64,000 nucleotides of DNA. It comes from Alphaproteobacteria bacterium (GTDB lineage Bacteria > Pseudomonadota > Alphaproteobacteria > Rhizobiales > Rhizobiaceae). Positions 1 through 7,485 of this stretch are shown in pieces. The stretch is taken from the NCBI GenBank assembly GCA_024742485.1, contig JANSYK010000001.1, positions 1,116,001-1,180,000 of the forward strand, read 5' to 3'. Position 1 is the first letter of the stretch. The number at the start of each line of letters is the position of its first letter. The notes under the pieces were generated by a model that was not told the DNA's origin, did not search any database, and saw only the letters and a program-made list of their open reading frames with translations. The translations under genes were made by a program, and so were the position numbers.

Positions 1-906
1 CTGGACGAAATCACCGTTGCCTATTTCCTGGAGTGGCCGACCGCCAACCAGGTCGCCCAAATGGAACAGACCTACGACAAGGAAATGGGTGTCAAGGTCA
101 ATTGGCGCGCCTTCGGTAACGGCAATGAAATGACCCAGGCCATGGTGTCAGGTGATGTGCAGATCGCCTACAGCCAGGGATTCGTTCCGTTTGTCGTGGG
201 TGTCAGCACCGGCGCGCCTTTGCGTCTTGTCGGCATTGCCGTAACCTACGCTGAAAATGACCTTTGCATCGTCCACAAGGATGCCGGTATCACAAAGGCC
301 AATGCCAAGGATCTTGAAGGCAAGAAAGTTGCCACACCCATCGGTAATGTCAGCCATTACAAGCTGCTGAAGACCCTGGACCATCTCGACGTTGATGTCA
401 GCAAGGTCAATCTCGTTCAGATGAACCCGCCGGACGGCGCGGTGGCCCTGGCGCGTGGCGACGTTGCAATGGCCTGCGGATTTGGCGGTGCCCTGAACCG
501 TATGCGTGAATTTGGTGAACCGTTGATGACCGGAGCGGAGCAGGAAGCAATCGGTATCAACACATTCGATATCGTTACGGTCACCGACAGCTTTGCCGAA
601 GAACACCCCGATCTGGTCCAGAAGTTCATGGACGTGACGGAAGCCGCCAATCAGGCTTACCGCGACAATCCCGGTGCAGCCTATCCGATCATCGCCCGGG
701 CAGCCGGCATGGACGAAAAGGCAACCGAAGACTACATGGCCAATTTTGGCTTCCCGAGTGCAGCCGACCAGAAGGGCGAAAACTGGCTGGGTGGCGGTGT
801 TCAGGCAATGACCAAAGGTGTCGCCGATGTGATGGTGGCCGCCGGTGGCATGGATGAGGCGTTGGACGATTACTCCGGCTTCATCGATCCAAATTACCTG
901 AAGTAA
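1..906 (+). CDS. ABC transporter periplasmic substrate-binding protein, taurine/sulfonate/nitrate type (5' truncated by window edge)
   Basis: The frame is open from base 1, so the true start and the signal peptide lie to the left of the window. The visible 301 residues form a NMT1/TauA-like periplasmic binding fold. They show the usual 'GDVQIAYSQG' cleft stretch and a GKKVATPIGN turn at the start of the second lobe. The protein would capture a small solute and hand it to the ATPase and permease encoded just downstream. TauA-like proteins bind taurine, alkanesulfonates, nitrate or thiamine precursors, and the ligand cannot be read from sequence alone. A strong hairpin with a T-tract lies between this gene and the ATPase gene, which would favour excess binding protein over the membrane components. 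Confidence 0.88.
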   Translation: MDEITVAYFLEWPTANQVAQMEQTYDKEMGVKVNWRAFGNGNEMTQAMVSGDVQIAYSQGFVPFVVGVSTGAPLRLVGIAVTYAENDLCIVHKDAGITKANAKDLEGKKVATPIGNVSHYKLLKTLDHLDVDVSKVNLVQMNPPDGAVALARGDVAMACGFGGALNRMREFGEPLMTGAEQEAIGINTFDIVTVTDSFAEEHPDLVQKFMDVTEAANQAYRDNPGAAYPIIARAAGMDEKATEDYMANFGFPSAADQKGENWLGGGVQAMTKGVADVMVAAGGMDEALDDYSGFIDPNYLK

Positions 907-920
907 TCTATCAGGTGTGA

Positions 921-951
921 AACAGGCGGCTTCGGTCGCCTGTTCTTTTTT
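921..951 (+). terminator. Intrinsic terminator-like hairpin between binding-protein and ATPase genes
   Basis: A 10-bp stem (AACAGGCGGC / GTCGCCTGTT, one G-U pair) closes a TTCG tetraloop and is followed at once by CTTTTTT. It starts 15 bases after the stop codon of the binding protein and ends 25 bases before the start of the ATPase. This is an intra-operon partial terminator, or a 3' stabilising structure for the binding-protein message. Confidence 0.8.
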
Positions 952-976
952 ATTCGTTTGATTTTGGAGATTGCCC

Positions 977-1777
977 GTGACCGGCATCGCAATTGATAGC
1001 GTGTCAATGGTCTTCACGCTCCCCGGTGGCGGCGAAGTTCACGCGCTCAACAACGTATCGCTCGACATCAAGGAGGGAGAACTGGTTTCGGTTCTCGGTC
1101 CCTCCGGCTGCGGCAAAACAACATTGCTGAACATCGTCGCAGGATTTCTGGCACCCACCTCTGGTGAGGTTCGCCTCAACCACCATACCGTGACGGGACC
1201 GGGCTCGGAACGGGGCATGGTATTCCAGCAAGGAGCTCTGTTCGAATGGCTGACCGTCGAGCAGAATGTCGCCTTCGGCCCCAACATGGCTGGAAAACCA
1301 AAGGCTGAAACACAGGAAAAGGTTCAGCACCTGCTGGACACGGTTGGACTGTCGGATTTCGGCGAAAAGCCCGTCTATCAGCTTTCCGGCGGAATGCAGC
1401 AACGCGTCGCGCTGGCCAGATGTCTGGCGAACGACCCGGATGTCATCTTGATGGATGAACCCCTTGGTGCGCTGGATGCACTGACCCGTGAAAAGATGCA
1501 GGGCCTTGTCCTGCAGCTCTGGAAGGAAACCGGCAAAACCATCATCCTCATCACCCATTCGGTTGAGGAGGCTCTTTTCCTTGGCGAAAAACTCATCGTC
1601 ATGGCCCCCAGACCGGGTCGAATCGAGCGGGTTTACGAATTGCCCTTTGCCGATCTCGGGATGAGCAAAAGCCCGCGCGAAATCAAGGCGGGCGCCGACT
1701 TTGTCGAAAAGCGCGAAGAAATCCTCTCGATGATTTGGGAGATGGAAGAGGAAATCATGGGGCAGGCGACGGGATAA
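977..1777 (+). CDS. ABC transporter ATP-binding protein, nitrate/sulfonate/taurine type (TauB/SsuB-like)
   Basis: This is the cytoplasmic ATPase of the importer that begins at the left edge. It shows a Walker A (GPSGCGKTT), a Q-loop (FQQGALFEW), the signature LSGGMQQR, a Walker B (VILMDEP) and a switch histidine (ITHS), all in normal order and spacing. The length of about 266 residues is normal for TauB/SsuB. An in-frame TTG exists at 971, but TTGGAGA at 964-970 is well placed for the GTG at 977, so that start was chosen. The permease begins 6 bases after the stop, so the two are almost certainly co-transcribed. The nucleotide-binding domain gives no clue to the substrate. Confidence 0.93.
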   Translation: MTGIAIDSVSMVFTLPGGGEVHALNNVSLDIKEGELVSVLGPSGCGKTTLLNIVAGFLAPTSGEVRLNHHTVTGPGSERGMVFQQGALFEWLTVEQNVAFGPNMAGKPKAETQEKVQHLLDTVGLSDFGEKPVYQLSGGMQQRVALARCLANDPDVILMDEPLGALDALTREKMQGLVLQLWKETGKTIILITHSVEEALFLGEKLIVMAPRPGRIERVYELPFADLGMSKSPREIKAGADFVEKREEILSMIWEMEEEIMGQATG

Positions 1778-1783
1778 ACGACC

Positions 1784-2650
1784 ATGACAGATAAAAAACA
1801 ACCTTCCGAAGCCGCCATCTGGCTTGGGCTCGCAGACAACACCTTCACCCGACAGAAGACAGTGAAATTTGGCGATGCCAGCGCCGTCAATTCAGGACGG
1901 TTTTACAGCATCCTGATCGTTTGCGGTCTGATTGCCCTTTGGGTCCTGTCGTCGCGTCTTGGATTGGTCAAGGAATTCTACTGGCCAACCATCGGCAGCA
2001 CATTCGACCGCATTGGCCTGTTGGTGACCGAAGGTTTCCGCAATGTTTCCCTGTGGGAGCATATCGGTATCAGTGTCTACCGCGTCATATCCGGCGTGGT
2101 CTATGGTGCGATCGTCGGCATTCCGCTTGGATTTGCCATGGGCCTGTCTTCGACAGCACGCGGCTTCTTCGATCCGATCGTCGAGTTCATGCGCCCGATC
2201 CCTCCCCTTGCACTGATCCCACTGATCATTTTGTGGTTTGGCATCGATGAAACGGCCAAGATCTTTCTGCTGTTTCTTGCCTCGCTCTTCATCATGACCA
2301 TTGCCGCCCGTTCCGGCGTGTCCAGCGTACGGATCTCGAAGGTCCACGCTGCGTACTCCCTCGGCGCGTCAAAAATGCAGATCCTGCGTCATGTGATCCT
2401 GCCCAATGCCCTTCCGGAGATCTTCACCGGCCTTCGAACTTCCATGGGTGTGTGCTGGGGCACCGTCGTGGCGGCAGAACTCGTTGCCGCCGACAAAGGC
2501 ATCGGCTCCATGATCATGATCGCCAAGAACTTCCTGCAGACCGATACCGTGGTCATCGGCATCATCATCATCGGTGTGATCGGCTATGCGATCGAAATCT
2601 TCATGCGCTTCCTGGAGCGCTGGTTGATCCCCTGGAAAGGCAAGGGTTGA
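1784..2650 (+). CDS. ABC transporter permease, nitrate/sulfonate/taurine type (TauC/SsuC-like)
   Basis: This is the inner-membrane permease of the same importer, with about six hydrophobic segments. The first lies near residues 40-57. The BPD_transp_1 region carries the EAA-type coupling loop 'AAYSLGASKMQILRHVILPNALPEI', the contact surface for the ATPase. The 288-residue length includes a somewhat long polar N-terminus of about 35 residues before the first helix, which is common in TauC homologues. It is the last gene of the unit. A perfect bidirectional terminator follows 18 bases downstream. Confidence 0.93.
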   Translation: MTDKKQPSEAAIWLGLADNTFTRQKTVKFGDASAVNSGRFYSILIVCGLIALWVLSSRLGLVKEFYWPTIGSTFDRIGLLVTEGFRNVSLWEHIGISVYRVISGVVYGAIVGIPLGFAMGLSSTARGFFDPIVEFMRPIPPLALIPLIILWFGIDETAKIFLLFLASLFIMTIAARSGVSSVRISKVHAAYSLGASKMQILRHVILPNALPEIFTGLRTSMGVCWGTVVAAELVAADKGIGSMIMIAKNFLQTDTVVIGIIIIGVIGYAIEIFMRFLERWLIPWKGKG

Positions 2651-2668
2651 ACCAAAGCACTGGCGAAC

Positions 2669-2700
2669 AAAAAACCGCGGTTTCGAACCGCGGTTTTTTT
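2669..2700. terminator. Bidirectional intrinsic terminator between convergent genes
   Basis: The inverted repeat AACCGCGG / CCGCGGTT has a short TTTCGAA-type loop. It is flanked by an A-run on the left and a T-run on the right, so it can terminate both the permease operon (plus) and the dehydrogenase gene (minus). Confidence 0.9.
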
Positions 2701-2726
2701 GTGCTCTGAATGCCCTCGCCAGCCGA

Positions 2727-5162
2727 TCAGGAGCGCAGCCGTTCGTTCTGTGGGTCAAAGATGACTTCGGGCACCACCGTAGCCTTGCGCATGTCTCCGA
2801 ATATATCGATCTGCAGAGTCTGCCCTTCGGTGGACAGCGCGCTGTCGACATAGCCGAAGGCAATTGATTTGCCGGTGCGGTGCCCAAATCCACCCGACGT
2901 CACCAGTCCCACCACGGTATCATCATTGACAATCGGACTGCCATACGGTGCCTCGGTGCCATCGGTCTGCTCCAGCTCCATCACGGTAAAGCGTTGGCTG
3001 ACACCAGCCTCCGCCTGCTTGAGCAGCGCATCACGACCGATGAAGTCCGGTTTGTTCAGGCGAACGAAGCGGTCCACGGCCGAGGTCAAGGGTGTATACT
3101 CGGACGACAAATCCTGTTTCCAGGCGCGGTAGCCCTTTTCCAGCCGCATGGAGTCCATGGCATACATGCCGAAAAAGCCGAGACCATGAGGTTCACCGGC
3201 TTCGATCAGCGCGTCATGGACAGCCCCCATCGTTTCCACCGGCAGATGCAATTCATAGCCAAGCTCACCGACAAAATTGACCCGCAGCACCGTGCCCTTC
3301 GACATGCCGATCGTGATCGGCCTGGCACACAACCAGGGAAGTGCCGCATTGGAGACATCTTCATCAGCAACCGCTGCCAGAACGTCCCGTGATCGCGGTC
3401 CCGCCAAAACAAGCGTGCCACTGCGCGCGGTGATATCCTGCAGTTTGACCGACCCGTCTTCGGGCAGATGTTGCCGTAGCCAGTCACGATCGTGCCAATA
3501 GCCGGCAGCCGGACCGATCAACCAGAATTGGGTATCGGAAAACCGCGTCACTGTCAGTTCGGTGACGACCCGGCCGCTCGGCGCACAAAAATAGGCAAGT
3601 GCAACCCGACCCACACGCGGCAGGGCGCCCGAGATCATTCCATCCAGCCAATCCGCGGCGCCCTCGCCCGACAGCTCGTGCCGGGTGAAACCGGTCAGGT
3701 CGAGAAGTCCCACTTTTTCGGTGACGGTTTTGACTTCCGCTGCAATGGCATCATCGAAATGCGGTCGCCCATGAGTAAGATCCGGTTCCGCGCGGTCACC
3801 CTCACGGGCAAACCACAAGGGCCGTTCCCAACCACCAAAATCGCCGAATTGAGCGCCACGCGATTTCAGCCGATCATAGAGCGGTGACGTCTTGGCGGGT
3901 CGCCCGGCAGGCCATGGCCGGTGCGGCAGATGCATGGCGTACTCATTCTGATACACCTCGATGGCCTTGGCGGTCGCATAGGTCTTGGTCGCGTAATCGG
4001 TAAATCGCCGCGGATCGAGCATCCAGAGGTCAAGCTCCGTCTCGCCTTCGACAATGTATTCGGCGATCACCTTGCCGGCACCGCCGGCCTGGCAGATGCC
4101 GAATGTGAAAACACAGGCCTCGAAGAAATTCGTGAGTCCGGGGGCCGGTCCAACCAGCGGTAAACCGTCAGGTGCGTAGGGGATGGGGCCATTGATGACC
4201 TTCTGCACACCCCCGGTTGCCAGCATCGGAACACGCTCGCACGCCGCGTTGATATACCATTCGAGACGATCCAGATCGTCCGGATAAAGCTGAAAGGCAA
4301 AATCCTCGGGCGTTCCCTCTTTCAGCCAGTGAGGCGTCGCCTGCCATTCATATGGCCCCAGAATGAGACCGTTTCCTTCCTGCCGCAGGTAATAGCTGTC
4401 GTCGGGGTCCCGCAGGAGCGGAATCTCCTTGTCCAGTGATGCCAGCTCATCGATCGCTTCCGTCACCAGATACTGGTGAGACATGGTGACCATGGGAATG
4501 TCACGCCCGACCATGCGGCCCACTTCATCAGCGTAGTAACCGGCGGCATTGACAACGATATCGGCGTGGATATCCCCTTTGTCGGTCGCAACGTCCCAGG
4601 TTCCATCCACCCTCTGGCCAAGACCGGTAACCTTGGTGAAGCGTACGACTTTCGCTCCCATGTCGCGGGCGCCCTTGGCAAAAGCCTGGGTCAATTGCGC
4701 CGGATCGATGTCGCCGTCCTCGCTGTCCCACAATCCGCCGACAAGATCGTGGATTTCCATCCTGGGATAGTATTTGTCCCGCATCTCCTCCGGTGTGAGA
4801 ACCTCCATATCCATCCCGGCGGCATTGGCCATCGATGCCACATGCTCGAATTCCTGCATGCGTTCCCTGGTATGGGCCAGCCGCACCGCGCCGGTCATGT
4901 GGCGGTTGATGGGATAGTCCACACTTTCGCCCAGCGAATTGTAGAGCCTTGACCCGTAATTCTGCAGCTTCATGAGGTTGAGACTGCCGGTGAAATTCGG
5001 GGTGTTGCCCGCTGCGTGCCAGGTCGACCCCGACGTCAGCTCGTTCTTTTCGATCAGCACCACATCGGTAATTCCGGCCTTTGCCAGATGATACAGGCAG
5101 CTGGTCCCGACGGCCCCGCCGCCGATGATGACGATTTGTGCATGAGATGCGAGCTCAGCCAT
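2727..5162 (-). CDS. FAD-dependent dimethylglycine/sarcosine dehydrogenase-like protein with GcvT domains
   Basis: This 811-residue protein has the architecture of dimethylglycine and sarcosine dehydrogenases. An N-terminal DAO-type FAD domain carries the dinucleotide motif IIGGGAVGTSCLYHLAKAG at about residues 12-30. A central FAO-type linker is at about 370-425, and GcvT (folate-binding) and GcvT C-terminal domains cover about 430-800. Such enzymes oxidatively demethylate N-methylated amino acids and pass the methyl group to tetrahydrofolate. The 'GSTWHAAG' stretch near residues 45-52 is the segment where this family attaches or contacts FAD. AGGGAGAA sits just before the ATG. The next gene in the same direction, 19 bases upstream, is an XRE-cupin regulator. 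The exact methylamine substrate (dimethylglycine, sarcosine, or another) is not determinable here. Confidence 0.88.
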   Translation of the reverse strand: MAELASHAQIVIIGGGAVGTSCLYHLAKAGITDVVLIEKNELTSGSTWHAAGNTPNFTGSLNLMKLQNYGSRLYNSLGESVDYPINRHMTGAVRLAHTRERMQEFEHVASMANAAGMDMEVLTPEEMRDKYYPRMEIHDLVGGLWDSEDGDIDPAQLTQAFAKGARDMGAKVVRFTKVTGLGQRVDGTWDVATDKGDIHADIVVNAAGYYADEVGRMVGRDIPMVTMSHQYLVTEAIDELASLDKEIPLLRDPDDSYYLRQEGNGLILGPYEWQATPHWLKEGTPEDFAFQLYPDDLDRLEWYINAACERVPMLATGGVQKVINGPIPYAPDGLPLVGPAPGLTNFFEACVFTFGICQAGGAGKVIAEYIVEGETELDLWMLDPRRFTDYATKTYATAKAIEVYQNEYAMHLPHRPWPAGRPAKTSPLYDRLKSRGAQFGDFGGWERPLWFAREGDRAEPDLTHGRPHFDDAIAAEVKTVTEKVGLLDLTGFTRHELSGEGAADWLDGMISGALPRVGRVALAYFCAPSGRVVTELTVTRFSDTQFWLIGPAAGYWHDRDWLRQHLPEDGSVKLQDITARSGTLVLAGPRSRDVLAAVADEDVSNAALPWLCARPITIGMSKGTVLRVNFVGELGYELHLPVETMGAVHDALIEAGEPHGLGFFGMYAMDSMRLEKGYRAWKQDLSSEYTPLTSAVDRFVRLNKPDFIGRDALLKQAEAGVSQRFTVMELEQTDGTEAPYGSPIVNDDTVVGLVTSGGFGHRTGKSIAFGYVDSALSTEGQTLQIDIFGDMRKATVVPEVIFDPQNERLRS

Positions 5163-5181
5163 AAAGTTCTCCCTTGCGGAG

Positions 5182-5781
5182 TCAGTAGATTGGAGGTGAT
5201 ACGACCCAGATCGCCACCGCGGGTTCGTCGTAATTGTTTTCCCAGGAAAAGAGTTCTTCCTTGAACCGGAAGCTGTCGCCGGCTTTCACCGTAAATCGGC
5301 GATCGCCAATGCTGATATCCAGGGTTCCAGAGACCATATAGGCCGTTTCCTCGGTCGCCCGTCGTGTCGGCGCCTGAAGCTTCGCACCCGGCGCAAACAC
5401 GCTGTGAAGAACCTCGTAGGAACCACTGAGATCGGGTGACAGAAGCTCTTCAACCAGACCGTCCCCAACATCGCCGCTGCGCCGGCGCAGTTCCGATCGG
5501 GTGATCAGGCCGCGCTCTTCCTCCGAAACGTCGGAAAGCAGGAGGAACCACCCGAGCGGGACGTCGAACAGTTGCGCCACGCGGCGCAGATCTTCTGTCG
5601 GCAGGACGGAAAGACCGCGCTCGACCTGACTGAGATATCCAATGGAGCAATCAAGGCTGGTGGCAACCTCGGTCAAAGTCAGGCCCTTGGATTGACGGAT
5701 CGCGCGAAGGTCTCGGCCGATATTGGCCGAAACATCTGAGTCACGGTCCACGACCGTCGATCCGGATTTGCCTGACGTCAT
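5182..5781 (-). CDS. XRE-family transcriptional regulator with C-terminal cupin domain
   Basis: The N-terminal helix-turn-helix (about residues 20-75, 'LRAIRQSKGLTLTEVATSLDCSIGYLSQVERG') is joined to a cupin_2 sensor domain at about 115-195. This layout is shared with PuuR and other regulators of amine and amino-acid catabolism. It lies directly upstream of, and in line with, the dimethylglycine/sarcosine dehydrogenase-like gene, so it is the obvious candidate regulator of that gene. A GTG 39 bases further upstream (5820) is in frame but has no ribosome-binding site. The ATG at 5781 gives a 199-residue protein of usual size and was preferred, though the start remains uncertain. Confidence 0.85.
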   Translation of the reverse strand: MTSGKSGSTVVDRDSDVSANIGRDLRAIRQSKGLTLTEVATSLDCSIGYLSQVERGLSVLPTEDLRRVAQLFDVPLGWFLLLSDVSEEERGLITRSELRRRSGDVGDGLVEELLSPDLSGSYEVLHSVFAPGAKLQAPTRRATEETAYMVSGTLDISIGDRRFTVKAGDSFRFKEELFSWENNYDEPAVAIWVVSPPIY

Positions 5782-5921
5782 GAGCTCACAATCGGCACGC
5801 TTGGCACCGGCGATGATCACCGTGCCGGCTGAATGGAAAAGAAAGTGTCCGATATGCCGGATGAAAAATCAACCGTTTTTTTCATGAAGCGTCGAAGTAG
5901 CCAATTCGACACAGCACGAAA

Positions 5922-5946
5922 ACTCAGACTGACTCGCAGTCTGAGT
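5922..5946 (-). terminator. Intrinsic terminator downstream of the Lrp-like gene
   Basis: A perfect 10-bp inverted repeat (ACTCAGACTG / CAGTCTGAGT, 5-base loop) is followed on the minus strand by TTTTCG. It lies about 80 bases after the stop of the small Lrp/AsnC-domain gene and upstream of the XRE regulator, so it would separate the two transcripts. Confidence 0.7.
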
Positions 5947-6024
5947 GAACCACTCCAACACTTTTGAAAGATTGATGAAAACCCGATTGAAGCCGAACAA
6001 TGCTCAGCAACAATCTGCGGGCAA

Positions 6025-6261
6025 TCAGAACGCCGTGAAAGTCATGGTGGTCAGGGATCGCGCAATTCCGGATATGTCCAGCACATTGTCATGGATATAT
6101 TTTCCGATGTCTTCACCTTTCGGCACATAGATCTTCATCATCAAGTCGAACTCTCCCGACGTGGAATAGAGTTCAGAGATGATTTCGCGCTCATAAAGCT
6201 GATCCGCCACGGCATAGGTTTTTCCCGGCATGCATTGAAGCTGAATAAAAACGCAGTTCAT
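6025..6261 (-). CDS. Stand-alone Lrp/AsnC-type ligand-binding (RAM) domain protein
   Basis: This 78-residue protein consists only of the effector-binding/oligomerisation half of an Lrp/AsnC regulator. It has alternating beta strands with the 'VYVPKGEDIGKYIHDNVLDISGIARS'-like ending ('TSGEFDLMMKIYV' is the typical middle strand pair). No DNA-binding helix-turn-helix is present. GAGGA sits 6 bases before the ATG, so it is translated as a free domain. Known stand-alone RAM proteins bind amino acids or co-assemble with full-length Lrp family members; which applies here is not visible. It is divergently placed from the alpha/beta hydrolase. Confidence 0.83.
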   Translation of the reverse strand: MNCVFIQLQCMPGKTYAVADQLYEREIISELYSTSGEFDLMMKIYVPKGEDIGKYIHDNVLDISGIARSLTTMTFTAF

Positions 6262-6473
6262 GTTCGGTCCTCAATTTGACATCCCTGGCCCATTCAGGTC
6301 GGAACGATCGAAAACGGGCAGCGGACGCGATTGTTGACCGGGACCGCTGCTTTGCGAACCTTATTACACCGATCCTTACAGCACGCAAATCACCTGCGAC
6401 CAATGGCCGGCCCTTGCAACATGGCAGGTTTTCAGGACACTGTGTCGGCGCTGGCAAACAAGGATAACGCAAG

Positions 6474-7301
6474 ATGCTGTTGCAACAGATCACCGATTGG
6501 GACGATGCCTACGCCAATGGCATCCACATCCCGCAGGGAGAAGCATATCCAGGAAAATGGGCCAGCCTGGCCGAGGAATTTCGCGCCGCGATGGTCGCCG
6601 ATTCACGTGCCGATCTTGATGTTGCCTATGGTCCGGCGGAACGAAATCGCTTCGATCTATTCCATCCGGAGGCGGAGCCGCGCGGCCTCGTGGTGTTTGT
6701 TCATGGCGGTTTCTGGAAAGCGTTTGACAAGTCCTCCTGGTCGCATCTGGCCGCCGGTCCCCTGGCCCATGGCTTCAGCGTCGCCATGCCATCCTACACA
6801 CTTTGTCCGGCCGTCCGCGTCGGCGAGATCGCCGAGGAAATCGGTGCCGCCATTGGGGAAGCTGCAAGCAGGGTCGAAGGTACCATTCGGCTCGCCGGAC
6901 ATTCGGCCGGCGGACAGCTTGTCACCCGCATGGTTTGCCGCAATACGCCCTTGAACGCCGGGGTCATAGAACGGATTGCACGGACCATTTCGATCAGCGG
7001 CGTCCATGATCTGCGCCCCATCATCAAGACGGAAATGAACGAGATTCTGCGCATCGACCGCATGGAAGCACTCACGGAAAGCCCCGCCCTTCTTGAGCCT
7101 CTCGGCGAGACCCGTCTCGTGTGCTGGGTGGGTGCAGGTGAACGGGCTGAATTCATCCGGCAGAATGCATTGCTGGCCAGCATCTGGAAGGGGTTGGGTG
7201 CGGCAACCGCCAGCATCGAAGAGCCGGACCGGCACCATTTCAATGTGGTTGAGGGACTGGCCGAGCCGGATCATCCCCTGACCGGCACCCTGTGTGCCTG
7301 A
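6474..7301 (+). CDS. Alpha/beta hydrolase, esterase or kynurenine-formamidase-like
   Basis: This 275-residue alpha/beta hydrolase has the oxyanion motif HGGFW at about residues 76-80 and the nucleophile elbow GHSAGG near 142-147. A late histidine follows in 'DRHHFNVVEGL', completing a Ser-Asp-His set. The HGGFWK...DKSSW context resembles bacterial kynurenine formamidases and related small esterases, but no tryptophan-catabolism gene is next to it, so the substrate is left open. AAGGA lies 9 bases before the ATG. It is a monocistronic gene between the divergent Lrp-domain gene and the convergent ccoS. Confidence 0.82.
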   Translation: MLLQQITDWDDAYANGIHIPQGEAYPGKWASLAEEFRAAMVADSRADLDVAYGPAERNRFDLFHPEAEPRGLVVFVHGGFWKAFDKSSWSHLAAGPLAHGFSVAMPSYTLCPAVRVGEIAEEIGAAIGEAASRVEGTIRLAGHSAGGQLVTRMVCRNTPLNAGVIERIARTISISGVHDLRPIIKTEMNEILRIDRMEALTESPALLEPLGETRLVCWVGAGERAEFIRQNALLASIWKGLGAATASIEEPDRHHFNVVEGLAEPDHPLTGTLCA

Positions 7302-7329
7302 CAGCGAGCTTGGACATTACAGGTCGGTT

Positions 7330-7485
7330 TCACGAACCGGGCTTTTCGTCCTCATCATCGAGAATGCGGTACGCCGCGCCATCCAGATCGTCAAATTGAC
7401 CGCTGCGCATGGACCACAAGAATGCAACCAGACCCAACGCGCCTAGCACCAGTGCTGCGGGAATAAGGTAGATCAGGATGTTCAT
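7330..7485 (-). CDS. ccoS: cbb3-type cytochrome oxidase assembly protein CcoS (51 residues)
   Basis: This is a very short gene. One N-terminal transmembrane helix (MNILIYLIPAALVLGALGLVAFLW) is followed by a conserved polar tail, 'SMRSGQFDDLDGAAYRIL', ending in acidic residues. That is the CcoS/FixS signature. CcoS is needed for cofactor insertion into the cbb3 oxidase. Its ATG overlaps the ccoI stop in an ATGA, so it is translationally coupled as the last gene of ccoGHIS. The predicted length equals that of known homologues. Confidence 0.93.
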   Translation of the reverse strand: MNILIYLIPAALVLGALGLVAFLWSMRSGQFDDLDGAAYRILDDEDEKPGS

